A stretch of DNA of 64,000 bases from assembly GCF_014529705.1 (NCBI RefSeq), contig NZ_JAANIH010000007.1:62001-126000 (forward strand), given 5' to 3'. Position 1 is the stretch's first letter, and every line of letters begins with the position of its first letter. The translations under genes and the position numbers were made by a program. Shown one piece after another: positions 57,007 to 64,000 of this stretch. The DNA is from Bradyrhizobium campsiandrae. GTDB lineage: Bacteria > Pseudomonadota > Alphaproteobacteria > Rhizobiales > Xanthobacteraceae. The notes beneath the pieces are model-generated. The model ran no database searches and was not told where the DNA came from. It worked only from the letters and a program-made list of their open reading frames with translations.

Positions 57007-57777
57007 ATGCTGCAGCAGACTGCCGTGAACGTGCCGAGCCGGTCGTCGGCCATTGTCGCCGTGGAAAAGCTGGTGAAGCGGTTTGGCCAATTCACCGCCC
57101 TTAACGATGTCAATCTGACCGTCGCCGCCGGCGAGAAGATTGTCCTTTGCGGTCCATCAGGATCCGGCAAATCAACGCTGATCCGCTGCATCAACCACAT
57201 CGAAAGGCATGATAGCGGCCGGATCGTCGTGACCGGTGTCGAGCTGACGGACCGGATGACCGACATCAACAGCGTTCGCCGCGAGGTCGGGATGGTATTC
57301 CAGAGCTTCAATCTGTTCCCGCATCTCTCGATTGTCGAGAACTGCATGCTCGCCCCGATAAAGGTGCGCGGACTATCTCGCAAGGAGGCGCGTGAGCGCG
57401 CGATGGGTGTTCTTCGCCGGGTGCGCATCCACGATCAGGCAGACAAGTATCCCGGGCAGCTCTCCGGCGGACAGCAGCAGCGCGTCGCCATCGCGCGTGC
57501 CCTCTGCATGCAGCCCAAGGTCATGCTGTTCGATGAGCCGACCTCGGCGCTCGATCCGGAGATGGTCAAGGAGGTGCTCGACACCATGATGGGACTTGCG
57601 CGAGACGGCATGACGATGATCTGCGTCACGCACGAAATGGGCTTTGCCCGCGAAGTCGCCGACCGCGTGGTCTTTATGGATCGCGGGACCATCGTCGAGG
57701 AAGCCGATCCCGAAACGTTCTTTCGCGCACCGCGCACCGAGCGAGCAAAGGGCTTTCTCCAGCAGATCATTCACTAG
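57007..57777 (+). CDS. Amino acid ABC transporter ATPase, GltL-like
   Basis: 256 residues. Walker [10 protein letters not shown] at 49-57, signature LSGGQQQR, Walker [16 protein letters not shown] and a His loop in [12 protein letters not shown] 57007 is preceded by GGGAGACC. It ends the importer operon and is convergent with the isomerase-like gene, 23 bases apart. Confidence 0.94.
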   Translation: MLQQTAVNVPSRSSAIVAVEKLVKRFGQFTALNDVNLTVAAGEKIVLCGPSGSGKSTLIRCINHIERHDSGRIVVTGVELTDRMTDINSVRREVGMVFQSFNLFPHLSIVENCMLAPIKVRGLSRKEARERAMGVLRRVRIHDQADKYPGQLSGGQQQRVAIARALCMQPKVMLFDEPTSALDPEMVKEVLDTMMGLARDGMTMICVTHEMGFAREVADRVVFMDRGTIVEEADPETFFRAPRTERAKGFLQQIIH

Positions 57778-57800
57778 GAGAATTCACTGCTCTTTTAGGG

Positions 57801-58664
57801 CTAAACCACCGTCTTGTGCCGCGCGATGCAGGTGCGCAGCACCTCGTCCATCGGTTTGCTCCACCAGTCGTTGGAGAAGATCTCGATCTCCGAATAGCCG
57901 GCAAAGCCCTGCGCCTCGACGGTGGCGCGCACCGATTTGATGTCGATGACGCCGTCGCCCATCATGCCGCGGTCGTTGAGGATGTCTTTTGTCGGCACAA
58001 GCCAGTCGCAAACGTGGAAGGCGAGCAGGCGATCCTTGCCGGCGCGCGCGATCTGGGTCATCAACTCCGGGTCCCACCAGATGTGATAGACGTCGAGCGC
58101 GACACCGAGCATGCCGCTGCGATCAGGGTCGAGCCGGTCGCAGATGTCGAGCGCCTGCTTCGTCGTGTTCACGCAGGCACGGTCGGCGGCATAGGCCGGA
58201 TGCAGCGGTTCGATCGCCAGCGGCAGGCTTGCCTGTTTGGCATAGTCGAGCATCTCGGCGAGCGCTTCCTCGACTTGCCCGCGCGCCGCCGCGATGTCCT
58301 TCGACGCCTCGCTCCCCGGCCGGGAATATTGCGGCAGGCCGCCGACGACGAGGACGACGCAGGGCGCACCCAGCGCCTTGGCTTCGTCGACGCAGCGCCT
58401 GTTATCGTCGCGCACCTCGCCCCGGCGCGAAGCATCCGAGGGAAACATGCCACCGCGGCAATAGCCCGAGAGATCGAGGCCGGCATCGCGCACGGCGCGC
58501 ACCGCACGGTCGAGTCCGACGGCGGCGACCTGGTCGCGCCAGGGGTCGATGGCGCGGATGCCGTGCCTGGCACAGGCGTCGATGATCTCGACGAGGTCAC
58601 CCTGCTTGCGCACGGTCGCCGTGTTGAGCGACATCAAGCGATGGCCGGTGGAGAAATCACGCAT
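57801..58664 (-). CDS. Sugar phosphate isomerase/epimerase (AP endonuclease 2 fold)
   Basis: 287 residues. A TIM-barrel xylose-isomerase-like protein: LAIEPLHPAYAADRACVNT, LGVALDVYHIWWDP, FHVCDWLVPTKD and EIEIFSNDWWS carry the metal-binding Glu/Asp/His positions. It probably isomerises or epimerises a sugar-like intermediate. Its start overlaps the DUF993 stop (TGATG), so the two are coupled. Family assignment is good; the substrate is unknown. Confidence 0.85.
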   Translation of the reverse strand: MRDFSTGHRLMSLNTATVRKQGDLVEIIDACARHGIRAIDPWRDQVAAVGLDRAVRAVRDAGLDLSGYCRGGMFPSDASRRGEVRDDNRRCVDEAKALGAPCVVLVVGGLPQYSRPGSEASKDIAAARGQVEEALAEMLDYAKQASLPLAIEPLHPAYAADRACVNTTKQALDICDRLDPDRSGMLGVALDVYHIWWDPELMTQIARAGKDRLLAFHVCDWLVPTKDILNDRGMMGDGVIDIKSVRATVEAQGFAGYSEIEIFSNDWWSKPMDEVLRTCIARHKTVV

Positions 58665-59854
58665 CAGGGTTCGATACCGTGGGTGGCGAGCACGGTCTTC
58701 ATCCGCTGCGTCGCGAGTTCGGGATCGGCGAGCAGACCGGCCTTGTCGGCGAGACGGAACAGCTCGGCCAGATGTAACGTCGAGCGCGTGCTCTCCTGGC
58801 CGCCGACCATGGTGAAATGGTCCTGGTGGCCGTTCAGATACGCCATGAACACCACGCCGGTCTTGTAGAACCGCGTCGGCGCCTTGAAGATGTGACGCGA
58901 CAGCGGCACGGTCGGCCCCAGCACGTCGTGGAACCCGGCCTCATCGCCGGCCGCAAGACGCGACAGCGCGTAGGACGCGGCAGGCGCGATGGCATCGAAG
59001 ATGCCGAGCAGCGCATGCGAAAAGCCTTGTTCGTCGCCGGCGATCAACTCCGCATAGTTGAAATCATCGCCGGTATACATCTTGATGCGCCTGTCGAGGC
59101 GACGGCGCATGTCGATCTCGCGCTGCTTGTCGAGCAGCGAGACCTTGACGCCATCGACCTTGGCAGCGTTGTGGTTGATGATGGCCACCGCGACGTCCAT
59201 CGCCTTGGCGAGGTCCTTGGTGCCCCAATAGCCCGCCAGCGCCGGATCGAACATGTCGCCGAGCCAATGGATGATGACGGGCTCGCGGACCTGCGACAGC
59301 ACACGGTTGTAGACCTTGGCATAGTCGTCCGCGCCGCGGCCGAGTTTTGCCAGCGCGCGCGAGGCCATCAGGATGATGCGGCCGCCGACCTTCTCGACCG
59401 CCGAGATCTGCTCCTCATAGGCGTGGATCACGTCGTCGAGGTTTTTGGCGTCCTCCACGGCGAGATGATCGGTGCCGGCACCGGAGAACACCAGCGCATT
59501 GCGCCGCTTGGCGGCGGCGACCGAACGCGTGATCAACTCCAGCGAGGTCGGCCAGTCCAGGCCCATGCCGCGCTGCGCGGTGTCCATGGCCTCGGCAACG
59601 CCGAGGCCGAGGTCCCAGACGTGCTCGCGGAAGGCGATGGTCTTGTCCCAGTCGACGGCGACCGACAGCCAGGGATCGTTATCGGCGAAGGGATCGACAA
59701 CCGTATGCACCGCCGAGAAGGCGATCCGGTTCAGCGGCCCCTCGAGCTTGGCGGGGAACGTGCGCGAGGCAGCGAGCCGATAGGTCTCGATCGAGCGATC
59801 GGCCTTGGGCAGTTTCAGCGACAGGGATGACATGGGTTGGACGGGTTTATTCAT
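58664..59854 (-). CDS. DUF993 family, dihydrodipicolinate-synthase-like protein
   Basis: 396 residues. A TIM-barrel-like protein of the uncharacterised DUF993 family; NALVFSGAGTDHLAVEDAKNLDDVIHAYEEQI and EPVIIHWLGDMFDPALAGYWG are recognisable segments. It is distantly related to class I aldolases. No proven activity. GAGAGG precedes ATG 59854. An in-frame extension to 59896 is translated palindromic repeat, and a later ATG at 59833 has no ribosome site. A repeat separates it from the upstream dehydrogenase. Confidence 0.8.
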   Translation of the reverse strand: MNKPVQPMSSLSLKLPKADRSIETYRLAASRTFPAKLEGPLNRIAFSAVHTVVDPFADNDPWLSVAVDWDKTIAFREHVWDLGLGVAEAMDTAQRGMGLDWPTSLELITRSVAAAKRRNALVFSGAGTDHLAVEDAKNLDDVIHAYEEQISAVEKVGGRIILMASRALAKLGRGADDYAKVYNRVLSQVREPVIIHWLGDMFDPALAGYWGTKDLAKAMDVAVAIINHNAAKVDGVKVSLLDKQREIDMRRRLDRRIKMYTGDDFNYAELIAGDEQGFSHALLGIFDAIAPAASYALSRLAAGDEAGFHDVLGPTVPLSRHIFKAPTRFYKTGVVFMAYLNGHQDHFTMVGGQESTRSTLHLAELFRLADKAGLLADPELATQRMKTVLATHGIEP

Positions 59855-59871
59855 GGCTTCGAACCTCTCCC

Positions 59872-59951
59872 CGTCATTGCGAGCGCAGCGAAGCAATCCA
59901 GACTGCCTCTGCGGAAAGACTCTGGATTGCTTCGCTGCGCTCGCAATGACG
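59872..59951. repeat. Palindromic intergenic repeat, family I, copy 4
   Basis: CGTCATTGCGAGCGCAGCG at the left, GAAGCAATCCAGA and TCTGGATTGCTTC inside, CGCTCGCAATGACG at the right. It lies between the DUF993 and Gfo/Idh/MocA genes, within what looks like one operon. Confidence 0.85.
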
Positions 59952-59971
59952 AAATCACTAGCATTGGATTG

Positions 59972-61123
59972 TCACACCTTGATCGGGGCGACGTCGATCC
60001 AGCGCCGTTCCTTCCAGCTCTTCAGCGCGCATTCGGCGAGCTGAACGCCCTTGGCGCCTTCGAGCAGCGTGAACTTGTAGGGCGCATCCTCGTAGACGTG
60101 GCGGATGAACATCTCCCATTGCTCCTTGAAGCCGTTGTCGTAGGTGACGTTGTCGGGCAGCTTCTGCCAGTCGCCGTAGAAATCGTGCAGCCGCTTCTCG
60201 TCGGGATTCCACACCGGCCGAGGCGTTGCCTGCCGCGCCTGGATCATGCAGTCGGTGAGGCCCGCGACTGCCGAGCCATGGGTGCCGTCGACCTGGAAGG
60301 TGACGAGATCGTCGCGATAGACGCGCGTGACCCAGGACATGTTGATGTGGGCGATGACGCCGCCTTCGAGCTGGAAGGTGGCATAGGCGGAATCATCCGC
60401 GGTTGCCTTGTAATTCTTGCCCTGCTCGTCGAAGCGCTCGGGGATGTCGGTGTTGCCGATGCAGACCACGCTTCTAACGTTACCAAACAGGTTGTCGAGC
60501 ACGTAGCGCCAGTGACAGACCATGTCGAGGATGATGCCGCCGCCGTCCTCGCTGCGGTAGTTCCAGGACGGCCGCTGCGCCTCCTGCCAGCCGCCCTCGA
60601 ACACCCAATAGCCGAACTCGCCGCGCACCGAGAGGATGCGGCCGAAGAAGCCGCTGTCGCGCAGGAAGGCGATCTTCTTCAACCCTGGCAAAAACAGCTT
60701 GTCCTGCACGGTGCCGTGCTTGACACCCCTGGCATTGGCGAGCTTCACGACTTCCAGCGCCTCTTCAAAGTTCGTCGCGATCGGCTTCTCGCAATAGACG
60801 TGCTTGCCGGCATTGATGGCCTGGGTCAGCAGGCCGGGGCGGGCCTGCGTGGTCGCGGCGTCGAAGAACATGGTGTCGTTTGTGTCCGCGAGCGCGGCGT
60901 CGAGATCGGTGGTCCAGCGCGCGATGTTGTAGCGCTTGGCGAGCGCCTCGATCTTGTCGGCGCTGCGGCCGACCAGGATCGGATCTGGCATCACGCGATC
61001 GCCGTTCTTCAGGCGAACGCCGCCCTGGTCGCGGATCGCGACGATCGAGCGGATCAGATGCTGGTTGAGCCCCATGCGGCCGGTGACGCCGTTCATGATG
61101 AGGCCGAGGCGTTGCGTAGTCAT
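59972..61123 (-). CDS. Gfo/Idh/MocA family oxidoreductase
   Basis: 383 residues. An NAD(P)-binding Rossmann domain at the N-terminus (LGLIMNGVTGRMG), EKP motif in HVYCEKPIATN, and the large C-terminal domain with GGGIILDMVCHWRYVLDN providing the catalytic Asp/His region. It oxidises or reduces a sugar-like substrate. AGGAG precedes ATG 61123 by eight bases; in-frame codons to 61480 overlap the enolase-type gene and are rejected. ATGA overlap with that gene couples them. Confidence 0.9.
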   Translation of the reverse strand: MTTQRLGLIMNGVTGRMGLNQHLIRSIVAIRDQGGVRLKNGDRVMPDPILVGRSADKIEALAKRYNIARWTTDLDAALADTNDTMFFDAATTQARPGLLTQAINAGKHVYCEKPIATNFEEALEVVKLANARGVKHGTVQDKLFLPGLKKIAFLRDSGFFGRILSVRGEFGYWVFEGGWQEAQRPSWNYRSEDGGGIILDMVCHWRYVLDNLFGNVRSVVCIGNTDIPERFDEQGKNYKATADDSAYATFQLEGGVIAHINMSWVTRVYRDDLVTFQVDGTHGSAVAGLTDCMIQARQATPRPVWNPDEKRLHDFYGDWQKLPDNVTYDNGFKEQWEMFIRHVYEDAPYKFTLLEGAKGVQLAECALKSWKERRWIDVAPIKV

Positions 61124-62523
61124 GCCAGATACTCCTGAAGTGATGTTGGCTGTTCGAGCGGGCGGAGCGCCGACCAGTCCGGATGGACCTGTGTCGCAAA
61201 GCCCGCACAATGAAGCGATCCCGTCAGGAGATCGCCCTCGTGAATGGAAAGCCGGATGCCGTGCCCGGCGTCGGCATAGAGATCGGGATGCGCGGCGGCA
61301 AAGGCCTGCGCTTCTGCGAGAGGCGTCTCGCCAAAGCCGTCGACATAGTGATGGCCGTTGCGCTCGGCGTGAATGACTCCGATGAAGGCGCCCAGCGCAA
61401 GGTCCTGCTGCACGGCAAGGCCAGCCTGACAGGTGAGATCCTCGCCGGTGACGAAGAATGTCTCGCCCCTCCCGCTCCATTTTGCCGCGCGCGTCGCGTT
61501 GACGATAGACTTGTAGAGCCCCTTGCAGGATTTCGATGAAATGCCGTGATAGCCGAGCGCCCTTGCCGCGGGAAATGCGTCGTAGGAATCGTCGGCCTCG
61601 TCGATGATGAGGCCGCGCGCGGCGAGCGAGCCGAGCGGCGATTGCCTGGTGATATCACGTGGCATCGGTTGTTCGATGTAGAGCAATCTCGACGAGATCG
61701 AGCGCAGCGCGGGATCACGATCAAGCCGGTCGATGAGCGCCTGAAGCGCGGCAAGATCCGCGTACTGCTCGTTGGCATCGAGCGTCACCTTGGTGTCGCG
61801 CCCGAGCCTATCAAGCGCCTTGCCGATGCGCGCCAGCCGCTCAGCATCGACCGACGGATCGCCCCCCAGCTTCAGCTTGAAATAATTCGCGCCTGCGTTC
61901 TGTCGGGCATCAGCAACGCCGCCCGCACCTTCGACCCTATCATCGAGTCCAACGGTATGCCTGACCGCGACGCGCGGCAGCGGCTTGCGTCCAGAGAGAA
62001 ACGCTGCGAGATCCGCATCTTTCAGATCGGGCGAAAGCCGCGCGTCGACACCGGCAATGTTCGCGGCCATTCCGTCGAAGAAACTGGCCTCGACCGCCCG
62101 CAGCAGCGCATCGAGGATCGCCTTGTCGATCTCGGCCGGACCATAGGCCGCAGCAAGCGGTGGGATGTTCTTCTTCGCACAGGTCGCGATCTGCGCGCCG
62201 ATGCAGGAGGCATGCAGATCAAACGCCGTCTGGAATTCGGTCCGCGCCAAGTATAGCCCGCGAGCTATTTCCAGAGAACGGCGCAGGCCATCGACCGTCT
62301 GCGCCGGCGACAGCTCCGGCCGCTTGTCGAACCATTTCGGCACCAGCAGCTCGGCGCTGGCGCCGACCGCAGTGCCCTTGTTTGTAGTCTTGCCCTCGAC
62401 CTCGATCTCGACCCGCACGAACAATTGCGGCGTCGCGTGAAGCGTGATCGCGCCAAAGCGGAACGGCCGCGCGAACTGGACGGGACGTTCGAAGAAGGCG
62501 ATATCTCGCAGCTTCAGGCGCAC
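61120..62523 (-). CDS. Mandelate racemase/muconate lactonizing enzyme family protein (enolase superfamily)
   Basis: 467 residues. TIM-barrel metal ligands are in VTLDANEQY, RLLYIEQPMPR and GLIIDEADDS; the lysine region is YFKLKLGG and SSKSCKG. The enzyme probably dehydrates or racemises an acid sugar. GTG at 62523 with TAGGAC upstream is chosen; an in-frame ATG at 62625 adds 34 residues that are a translated palindromic repeat. The protein is longer than the usual 370-400 residues, with a long N-terminal domain. Coupled to the dehydrogenase downstream. Confidence 0.85.
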   Translation of the reverse strand: MRLKLRDIAFFERPVQFARPFRFGAITLHATPQLFVRVEIEVEGKTTNKGTAVGASAELLVPKWFDKRPELSPAQTVDGLRRSLEIARGLYLARTEFQTAFDLHASCIGAQIATCAKKNIPPLAAAYGPAEIDKAILDALLRAVEASFFDGMAANIAGVDARLSPDLKDADLAAFLSGRKPLPRVAVRHTVGLDDRVEGAGGVADARQNAGANYFKLKLGGDPSVDAERLARIGKALDRLGRDTKVTLDANEQYADLAALQALIDRLDRDPALRSISSRLLYIEQPMPRDITRQSPLGSLAARGLIIDEADDSYDAFPAARALGYHGISSKSCKGLYKSIVNATRAAKWSGRGETFFVTGEDLTCQAGLAVQQDLALGAFIGVIHAERNGHHYVDGFGETPLAEAQAFAAAHPDLYADAGHGIRLSIHEGDLLTGSLHCAGFATQVHPDWSALRPLEQPTSLQEYLA

Positions 62524-62543
62524 GGACCGTGTCCTAGGGATGT

Positions 62544-62630
62544 CGTCATGCCCGGGCTTGTCCCGGGCATCCACGTTCTTTGTCGCATGGAGCAAGGCGT
62601 GGACGGCCGGGACAAGCCCGGCCATGACGC
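62544..62630. repeat. Palindromic intergenic repeat, family IV
   Basis: Arms GTCATGCCCGGGCTTGTCCC at the left and GGGACAAGCCCGGCCATGAC at the right are near-perfect inverted copies, with GCATCCACG and CGTGGACGGC inside. It lies between the enolase-type gene and the importer ATPase. Confidence 0.75.
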
Positions 62631-62658
62631 TCTGAAAGCTAGAGTTACTCCCATCGTC

Positions 62659-63501
62659 CTAGTCCAACGTCCCCTGCGAAAAGAAATGCTTGCGGATGCG
62701 CTGCACCAGCTCCGTAAACACAGGATCCGCCATCACGTCGAGCGAGCGCGGGCGCGGCAGCGGGATGTCGTAGATCGCGGCGATCGCACCGGGCCGCTCG
62801 GTCATCACCAGCACACGGTCGGCGAGGAACACGGCTTCCGGAATCGAATGCGTGATCAGCAGCACCGTCTTCCTGGTTTCACGCTGGATCCGCATCAGCT
62901 CGACATTCATGCGTTCGCGTGTCAGCGCGTCGAGCGCGCCGAACGGCTCGTCCATCAGCATGATCCTGGGGTCGTGCACCAGTGCGCGGCAGATCGAGGC
63001 GCGCTGCTGCATGCCGCCGGAGAGCTGCCAGGGCAGCTTCTTCTCGAAGCCTTCGAGCCCGACCAGCTTGAGCAGCGCCTTGGCGCGGACGAGATATTCG
63101 TCGCGCCCCAGCCGCTTCATGTCGATCGGCAGCATGACGTTGCCGAGGATGTTGCGCCAGGGCAGCAGCAACGCGTTCTGGAACACGATGCCGACATTGC
63201 CGTGCGGCGCCGTCACCTTCTCGCCCTCGACCAGCACCTCGCCCGTGGTCGGCGGCAGCAGGCCGGAGATCAGCTTGAGCAGCGTGGACTTGCCGCAGCC
63301 GGACGGGCCGACCACGACGAAGAACTCGCCATCGTTGATATGGAAATCGAGCGGCCGCAGCGAAGGCACGTCGCCGTCGCGCGTGCGGTAGGTCTTGGAC
63401 ACGCCCGATAGCTTGATGCCTGACGCGTCGCCGACCCGGTCCGACACCAGGCGCAAATGCGCGGCCGGCTGTTCCGCTGGACTGGCCTTCTTAGGAATCA
63501 T
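62659..63501 (-). CDS. ABC transporter ATPase, SsuB/TauB-type
   Basis: 280 residues. Walker A GPSGCGKST, signature LSGGMQQR, Walker B IMLMDEPFGALD and His loop in LLITHSIPEA. This subtype serves nitrate/sulfonate/taurine-like importers and thiamine-precursor uptake. It belongs with the binding protein at the right edge; the permease is not in the window. It lies upstream of the enolase-dehydrogenase-aldolase-isomerase genes, suggesting that they degrade its cargo. Confidence 0.92.
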   Translation of the reverse strand: MIPKKASPAEQPAAHLRLVSDRVGDASGIKLSGVSKTYRTRDGDVPSLRPLDFHINDGEFFVVVGPSGCGKSTLLKLISGLLPPTTGEVLVEGEKVTAPHGNVGIVFQNALLLPWRNILGNVMLPIDMKRLGRDEYLVRAKALLKLVGLEGFEKKLPWQLSGGMQQRASICRALVHDPRIMLMDEPFGALDALTRERMNVELMRIQRETRKTVLLITHSIPEAVFLADRVLVMTERPGAIAAIYDIPLPRPRSLDVMADPVFTELVQRIRKHFFSQGTLD

Positions 63502-63535
63502 TCAGTTACATCCAATCGAACAAAGCTGTCACCGC

Positions 63536-63617
63536 CGTCATTGCGAGGAGCCCTTGCGACGAAGCAAGCCAGAGTCTTTGCGCAGTGGCAGCCTGGATTG
63601 CTTCGCTCGCAATGACG
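63536..63617. repeat. Palindromic intergenic repeat, family I, copy 5
   Basis: CGTCATTGCGAGGAGCCCTT at the left, GACGAAGCAAGCCAGAG and GCCTGGATTGCTTCG inside, CTCGCAATGACG at the right. It lies between the ATPase and binding-protein genes of one importer. Confidence 0.85.
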
Positions 63618-63624
63618 AAAGCGC

Positions 63625-64000
63625 TCACGTGCCACTCTTCGGCAAGTAGTCGTTGGTGTAGAACGCCTTCGGGTTTTCCTTGGCCTTGGCATCGAGCCCG
63701 CCATATTCGACCATCAGGTTGACGCTGTCGGTCATGTTCTGGTCGGTGACCTGGAACGGCCGCTTGCTCCTGGTCTCGGCGGTCCGGTACAGCGGGATGG
63801 TCAGCTCAAAACCCTGCGTCAGCGTGTCGATCTTGCCGCCCTTGGGATTGGCATCGAGGATCGACTGCGCGGCTGCCTTCGGTTCCTTCTCGGCAGCTTC
63901 GACCGCCTTGGTCGTCGCCGACATGAAGCGGCGGACGAGGTCGGCATTAGCCTTCACATAGTCGGTGTTGGCGATGATGCCTGACGAGACCATGTTGATG
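63625..64000 (-). CDS. NMT1/THI5-like ABC transporter substrate-binding protein, N-terminus outside window
   Basis: Only the C-terminal part (about 125 residues) is here; the gene continues past the right edge. The segment SSGIIANTDYVKANADLVRRFMSATTKAVEAAEKEPKAA and the ending LPKSGT match NMT1-like periplasmic binding proteins of the SsuA/ThiY group. It partners the ATPase at 62659-63501. An internal ATG at 63993 is not the real start. Confidence 0.85.
   Translation of the reverse strand, partial: INMVSSGIIANTDYVKANADLVRRFMSATTKAVEAAEKEPKAAAQSILDANPKGGKIDTLTQGFELTIPLYRTAETRSKRPFQVTDQNMTDSVNLMVEYGGLDAKAKENPKAFYTNDYLPKSGT

Overview
The window is a chromosomal stretch of a high-GC alphaproteobacterium, most likely Bradyrhizobium or a close relative in the Nitrobacteraceae. 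This rests on gene content (phenylacetate epoxidase operon, a P450-reductase fusion, a PHA synthase with a small partner subunit, many ABC importers) and on several families of 80-130 bp palindromic intergenic repeats that I associate with these genomes. About 60 protein genes fill the window. I see no tRNA or rRNA gene, insertion sequence, prophage gene or CRISPR array. The genes at both edges (1-607 and 63625-64000) are cut by the window.

Layout. 1-7448 (minus): a partial quinone-oxidoreductase-like gene, then the phenylacetate degradation locus read paaX-paaABCD-paaE-paaI-paaK. 7649-15144: an alpha/beta hydrolase, a DUF445 membrane protein, a phasin, a translationally coupled PHA synthase operon (PhaE-like, PhaC, GNAT), another hydrolase, a secreted SnoaL-like protein and a spermidine-synthase-like methyltransferase. 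15175-22204 (minus): a lipid module of DUF6489 protein, hydrolase, wax ester synthase/DGAT, epoxide hydrolase and a CYP102-type P450-reductase fusion.

22590-36348 (plus): two complete peptide-type ABC importers flanking a gamma-glutamyltransferase-like enzyme and a DUF1028 protein. The first importer has a strong sigma-54-type promoter candidate. 36345-42356 (minus): a signalling operon of sensor kinase, response regulator, response-regulator/adenylate cyclase and a CnbZ-like protein, preceded by an ABC_sub_bind protein. 42471-47534 (minus): tetR, RND adaptor and RND pump, with a palindromic operator and a clear terminator. 47677-52242: a two-subunit ThDP decarboxylase, a P450, a K+-channel-like protein and ornithine aminotransferase.

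52376-57777: an IclR regulator divergent from a class V aminotransferase and a GltIJKL-type amino-acid importer. 57801-64000 (minus): a coupled catabolic operon (SsuB/TauB-type ABC importer, enolase-superfamily enzyme, Gfo/Idh/MocA dehydrogenase, DUF993 aldolase-like protein, sugar-phosphate isomerase-like protein) whose substrate I cannot name.

The most interesting unexplained signals are: a 3'-UTR element shared by two unrelated genes (10723-10760 and 50823-50861); the cyclase signalling operon; the DUF993 catabolic operon; and the sigma-54-like promoter of the first peptide importer.
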